Shown piece by piece: positions 59,851-64,000 of a stretch of DNA of 64,000 nt. Under the pieces are notes generated by a model that did not search any database, was not told the origin of the DNA, and worked only from the letters and a program-made list of their open reading frames with translations. The stretch is from Silene latifolia. Lineage: Eukaryota; Streptophyta; Magnoliopsida; Caryophyllales; Caryophyllaceae. Where the stretch lies: contig NC_133534.1 in NCBI RefSeq assembly GCF_048544455.1, forward strand, positions 40,052,217 through 40,116,216, in the 5' to 3' direction. The position numbers and the translations under genes were made by a program. How positions within the stretch are numbered: position 1 is the stretch's first letter; every line of letters begins with the position of its first letter.

Positions 59851-61002
59851 GCTGCTGTATTTGTTCTCGACCTCTCCCCAGCTGTGTTTGGTCGATTTGC
59901 GGAATTAAGGGAGTTTTCTGCTCCACTTTATTTTCCGTCTTTATCCATTTCTTCTAATTTTTCTCAATTATGCACAAAATACCGCTTCAAAATTGTTCTT
60001 CTCGATTTTATGCGTGGTTTTTGTTTGTCTTTTCAGGTCTTTATTAGTAGCACTGCTAGCTACTGAAACCTCCTAGCTCACGCTGGTTTGGGGAGGTTTC
60101 CTTTGCTGCGCTTAAAGTTTTGTGAGTTCCCAAGTCTTTACTTCATGTCATTTTGTTTTTAATTTATTTTCTCGCAATTCCCATTTCTCTTTTCTTCATT
60201 ACATGATTTTGCACAATGGGGACATTGTGCGATTTGGTTTGGGGAAGGGTTTTGCGTCGCACTTCATTCATATACTTGCATTCACGTTTACATTTTGTTT
60301 TGCATTGTTGTTTCAATTCTTATATATACACAAAATTCAAAAAAATTGACAAAATTTCAAAAAAATTTCCAAAACAATGCATGTTTATTTTAGCATATAG
60401 GTCGAGTCGGAACGGTAGTATTTCAAGGATGATATTGCATTTTGCACCTGTTTTGCCTGAGCCTTGCTTGATTGACATGTTATTAGTAGAATCGTAAATG
60501 CATATCTACGAGTTTTCGTTACATTCTTGCTGAACTTGAGACTTGACTTAGAAAATTGGCAAACTACATCATATTTCTGAGTATTAGAGCCTATAACTGG
60601 TGTCATCTATGACCAGTTTATCTAGGAATGTGAGTAGTACTCCTTATGAGACATGTTTCCTTAATTTGAATAATTATGAATTTGATCTACTTAATACCTG
60701 TATGCATTCGGTTTGTGGTTTGTTGACACATGTGGTAGAGGTTTCCCTTTATTCATTTTACCCATGAACCCCTCATAGCCAAAAATAGCCTTTTTGTCCC
60801 TTAACTACATCCTATATTTAGCCTGCCTTTGTCAAGCTAGTAGTATTAGTTTTGGGAATGTGTTTATTTGCGGTTTGGTTATATGCTCATTTCGAGATGT
60901 TGGGTGAAAGAATAGAATTGAAAAGAAAAAAAAGAAGAAAAATGACTCGAAAAAGAAGAGAAAAAAAAAAAAAAAGAGAAAGAGAGTGTTGTAGAATCCA
61001 GT

Positions 61003-61032
61003 CGATCGACTGAACATATTGGTCGATCGACT
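61003..61032. repeat. Single CGATCG palindrome pair near the 3' interior
   Basis: CAGTCGATCGACTG and GGTCGATCGACTG at 21-bp spacing. The outer flanks CAG and CTG are complementary. Confidence 0.9.
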
Positions 61033-61723
61033 GCATCCCGAGAAAAGGAAAAGTTCGAAAAAATCACATGTTGCAATTATTATGATTTGGTGATTTCCAC
61101 TCCCATATTACCATTTGTATTCTTTGGGGAGTCAAATTTTGTGGAGATTGTGAGTTTTGTGCCTTGAATTGGCACCGTATTGTATCATTTACATTGAGCT
61201 TGAAGTTGGGATTCGTTTATAGTTTGGATTGTAGTACTAGCTTGGCTTATTACTCCTCATATCCAAATTCATTTTAGCCCCTTCTTACCCTTTACCTCAC
61301 ATATCCATATATACCTCGGCATGTGTCATGGTCATTTGTTGGTTGGAATGCATATGTACGGTCATAGAGATCATTTTCATATTTTATTCTTTGGCATGTC
61401 TTCATAGGTCGTAGTTAGGTGAGAGTCTTTACAAAATAAATTCTTTCTATCCTCTTATATATTCACCTTGTTCTTATTTGAGTGATTTGAGCGACCCGTG
61501 AGAGTCCAATTTGATAAGTCTCTATGGTTGACGGTTCAGCAGTTTTTAACGGCTTCATAATTCGTTTGCATGATTCGCATTGCTAATTGATTGTTGGTTG
61601 TGCATTAAATTGGTTTAGGCTTTACATATTGCAATTCGCTCTGAGACTGAACTCGTTCCATTAGGTTTTAGGATCGAGTCTAGTTCTTGCTTGGGGACAA
61701 GCAAGGTTTGGTTTGGGGAGATT

Positions 61724-63433
61724 TGATGCGTGTCCAAAATATGATGTTTCACACTTTATTCTACACGCATTTCAGAGCTCAAATGTGCAATATATGCCAT
61801 TATTTCCCTATTTTCCTCTACTTTCGTGTTTTTGTCTATTATTGCAGAAATATGAAGAATTGAGCGGAAATCGAGCCAAATCCATCCCTAAGTAATTAAC
61901 ATTGCATTTGACATGAAGTATTGACTCGAGGAATGAGCTTGGTGCGCGTTTCAAGGCCTAAAGATAGCAAAAGCATGGGTGCGTACGAGTTTAACAAGCG
62001 AAGAAGTGCTTCTCGACATTGCAGCCTGCTTCAGATGGCTATATCTCGAGTTCTAGACCTGATAATCGATTAATTCCAGTTGGAGGTGAAAGCTTATCCT
62101 CTTAGCTTTCCAACGCCGCGTAGAACGCCTGATTTGACCAAGGAACGAAGAAATGGCAGCTGTTTTAAGATCGGTGCGCGCTGTAGAATTCGTCAGAATG
62201 CACTATTGTACAGCAACCTTGGTCGATCGACTGATGCTTATGGTCGATCGACCAGAGCACGAGATCAGAAGCTACTGTTCAGTATACCTTGGTCGATCGA
62301 CTGAGCAACATGGTCGATCGACCACTCCACGAGCTGATACGAGAATTAAAAGATCGAGATTTATCAAGCCCATGAGTTATTAGGTTTAGGAATAATAGCT
62401 GCGTACTTTTCCTATATAACGCAGCATGAACATCCAGTTTTTATCAAGTTTACACATTAAGTTTTACATTCAGTTCCTTAGAATTAATTAGGGTTTGGGA
62501 AACTATTTCGCATTGGATTTTCGTTGTGCTTTCAATCATTCCGTTACAATTCTTCTGCGATCTTGGTATTCTTCTTATTCCGACTTATTACTTTATTTGC
62601 ATTCATAGATTTAGAATTGTTAGTTAGTCTCCCGAACCCAATTTATCATTATTGTTAATTGTTTGTTCATTCGTTTTAAGCATGAATTCTTCTACCTATT
62701 TCGTTAATTTCACTGTCGTTATCATCGTTAGTATGAGTAGCTAATTAGTTTGTGCTAGGATGTAGGGGAATTATAGTGTAGGCGGCGTAGATTAAACACG
62801 GACTGAATTCGCATGTCAGTCGATCGACCGCCATACTTGGTCGATCGACTGACCACGTGAGGTTTTCCTTTCGTTTTAATTGTTTTAATTCTTAATTCGA
62901 CGAATCGAGTGCACACGACCAGTTGAATGTTTAGGATATGACTGACCCATTAGATTGAGAGATAGGGACAGTTGTTAGATCACCAATTAAAATGACTAAA
63001 CTATGCTGAGATCGAAAGATAGGTAAAGTTTAGATGATTAGTCACTTTTAAGGACGAGAGTCATATTAGTGATATTAGGGACTTATAGCGAGATCGAAAG
63101 ATGCTATTTGTTAAGAGTGGACCGAGAGGACCTCTTTATTTCCCGCCTCATGTGTTTTGATTTAGACCTGTTTAGTATGCTGTCGCCGAAACTATAGTGA
63201 ACCGACCCTCCTAGTACCTTTCTTTATCTGTTTAATCCGTTATTTATTTTATTGTCTTTAATTACTCTTAGCTGTAGACCAATTCATATAAACCCCCACA
63301 ACTGTTACCTTAGACCAGATTTAGACAACTGAAATTCCCTTCCTCCCTGTGGTTCGACTCGTGCTACCACTAGCTTCTGTTAGTTTAGCTCGGAATTATA
63401 AATATTATCTTTGATACTAAAACGACGGTATCA
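61724..63433 (+). repeat. 3' LTR of Athila-like 2 (full length)
   Basis: 1710 bp from TGATGCG to GGTATCA. TATA box TATATAA at 62413-62419. Palindrome pairs at 62220-62325 (21, 49, 21) and 62818-62860 (21). Confidence 0.9.
62413..62419 (+). promoter_or_regulatory. TATA box of the Athila-like 2 LTR
   Basis: TATATAA in CCTATATAACG, mid-LTR, at the expected U3/R boundary. The same box recurs at 63993-63999 in the next LTR copy. Confidence 0.7.
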
Positions 63434-63451
63434 AATTTTGGCGCCGTTGCC
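63434..63451 (+). other. Athila-type primer binding site after the 3' LTR
   Basis: AATTTTGGCGCCGTTGCC directly follows an LTR end, so the LTR at 61724-63433 is followed by the start of another element body. It then breaks off after 18 bases. Confidence 0.85.
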
Positions 63452-64000
63452 AAATCCATCCCTAAGTAATTAACATTGCATTTGACATGAAGTATTGACT
63501 CGAGGAATGAGCTTGGTGCGCGTTTCAAGGCCTAAAGATAGCAAAAGCATGGGTGCGTACGAGTTTAACAAGCGAAGAAGTGCTTCTCGACATTGCAGCC
63601 TGCTTCAGATGGCTATATCTCGAGTTCTAGACCTGATAATCTATTAATTCCAGTTGGAGGTGAAAGCTTATCCTCTTAGCTTTACAACGCCGCGTAGAAC
63701 GCCTGATTTGACCAAGGAACGAAGAAATGGCAGCTGTTTTAAGATCGGTACGCGCTGCAGAATTCGTCAGAATGCACTCTTCGTCTTGACAAACAACCTT
63801 GGTCGATCGATCGATGCTTATGGTCGATCGACCAGAGCACGAGATCGAAGCTACTGTTCAGTATACCTTGGTCGATCGATCGAGCAACATGGTCGATCGA
63901 CCACTCCACGAGCTGATACGAGAATTAAAAGATCGAGATTTATCAAGCCCATGAGTTATTAGGTTTAGGAATAATAGCTGCGTACTTTTCCTATATAACG
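63452..64000 (+). repeat. Third copy of the Athila-like 2 LTR (internal part)
   Basis: Starts mid-LTR at AAATCCATCCCTAAG (equivalent to 61878) and runs to the window edge. It is nearly identical to 61878-62420. Palindrome pairs at 63800-63905 (21, 48, 21). Confidence 0.92.

Larger units (their letters stand above)
59283..61704 (+). other. Athila-like 2 interior, non-coding
   Basis: No RT, integrase or env-like frame recognised. Contains palindrome pairs (59743-59850; 61003-61030) and an A/G-rich run (60925-60985). Phrases shared with the 3' interior of Athila-like 1 (GTCGAGTCGGAACGGTAG near 60402) show common descent. Confidence 0.7.
57663..63433 (+). mobile_element. Athila-like element 2, internally deleted
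   Basis: Truncated 5' LTR (57663-58321), interior (58322-61723), polypurine tract GGTTTGGTTTGGGGAGATT (about 61705-61723) and a full 3' LTR (61724-63433, TGATGCG...GGTATCA). The junction at 58321 jumps from mid-LTR to the end of gag, deleting the LTR 3' half, PBS and most of gag. Only a protease-region frame (58413-59282) survives; RT and integrase are absent. It interrupts Copia copy 2. Confidence 0.85.

Overview
This is a 64 kb stretch of plant nuclear DNA, almost certainly eudicot heterochromatin. It is a nest of transposable elements with no intact host gene. The protein relics (FAR1-type MULE transposase, Ulp1/C48 protease, Copia, Ty3/gypsy and L1 proteins) and the LTR and primer-binding-site types are plant-typical. 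Caryophyllales, perhaps Caryophyllaceae, is my guess from recalled protein flavour; the sequence alone does not prove it. Nearly all coding regions carry stops or frameshifts.

Layout. (1) 1-12617: right-hand part of a large Mutator-like element (element A). It holds a decayed FAR1-like transposase gene (+) and, convergent to it, a decayed multi-exon gene with Ulp1-type protease domains (-). (2) 12774-16663 and 16771-34627: two non-autonomous relatives (B, C) with related terminal inverted repeats, each bounded by long (TA)n tracts. A, B and C all carry a degenerate repeat of about 21 bp with a TATAACTYTA-like core, only in non-coding DNA. (3) 17390-33599: a Copia retrotransposon (TSD GAATG) inside element C, itself split at its integrase gene by a coding-free Ty3/gypsy-like element (21148-28575, TSD GTCTT). 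(4) 34700-42704: a second copy of that coding-free element, whose LTR is split by a non-autonomous Athila-like element (35835-42124, TSD ATAAA) that encodes a coiled-coil protein. (5) 42705-44489: gag, leader and LTR of a third gypsy type (Tat/Ogre-like PBS), inserted in an old plus-strand Copia relic (44493-46924). (6) 47330-47359: a probable Helitron 3' end. (7) 48252-52370: a 5'-truncated L1-type LINE (-). (8) 52458-52990: the start of a CACTA element, cut by a second copy of the Copia family (LTR 52991-56702, which holds a 2.7 kb solo LTR). (9) 57663-64000: a second Athila-like element (+), internally deleted, followed by a recombinant LTR-PBS-LTR junction.

Two signals go beyond TE cataloguing. 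First, the gypsy-type elements of two unrelated PBS classes carry arrays of the palindrome CGATCG (as ACTCGATCGAGT or GTCGATCGAC). In the Athila-like elements these are arranged as pairs almost always 21 bp apart, with pairs separated by about 30 or 49 bp. The layout is the same in LTRs, in non-coding interior and inside an open reading frame. Second, the A/B/C Mutator-like family carries its own unrelated repeat of about 21 bp, confined to introns and spacers. This resembles the clustered self-recognition motifs bound by anti-silencing proteins of Arabidopsis VANDAL Mutator-like elements. Both look like cis-acting arrays for element-specific proteins or RNA structures.
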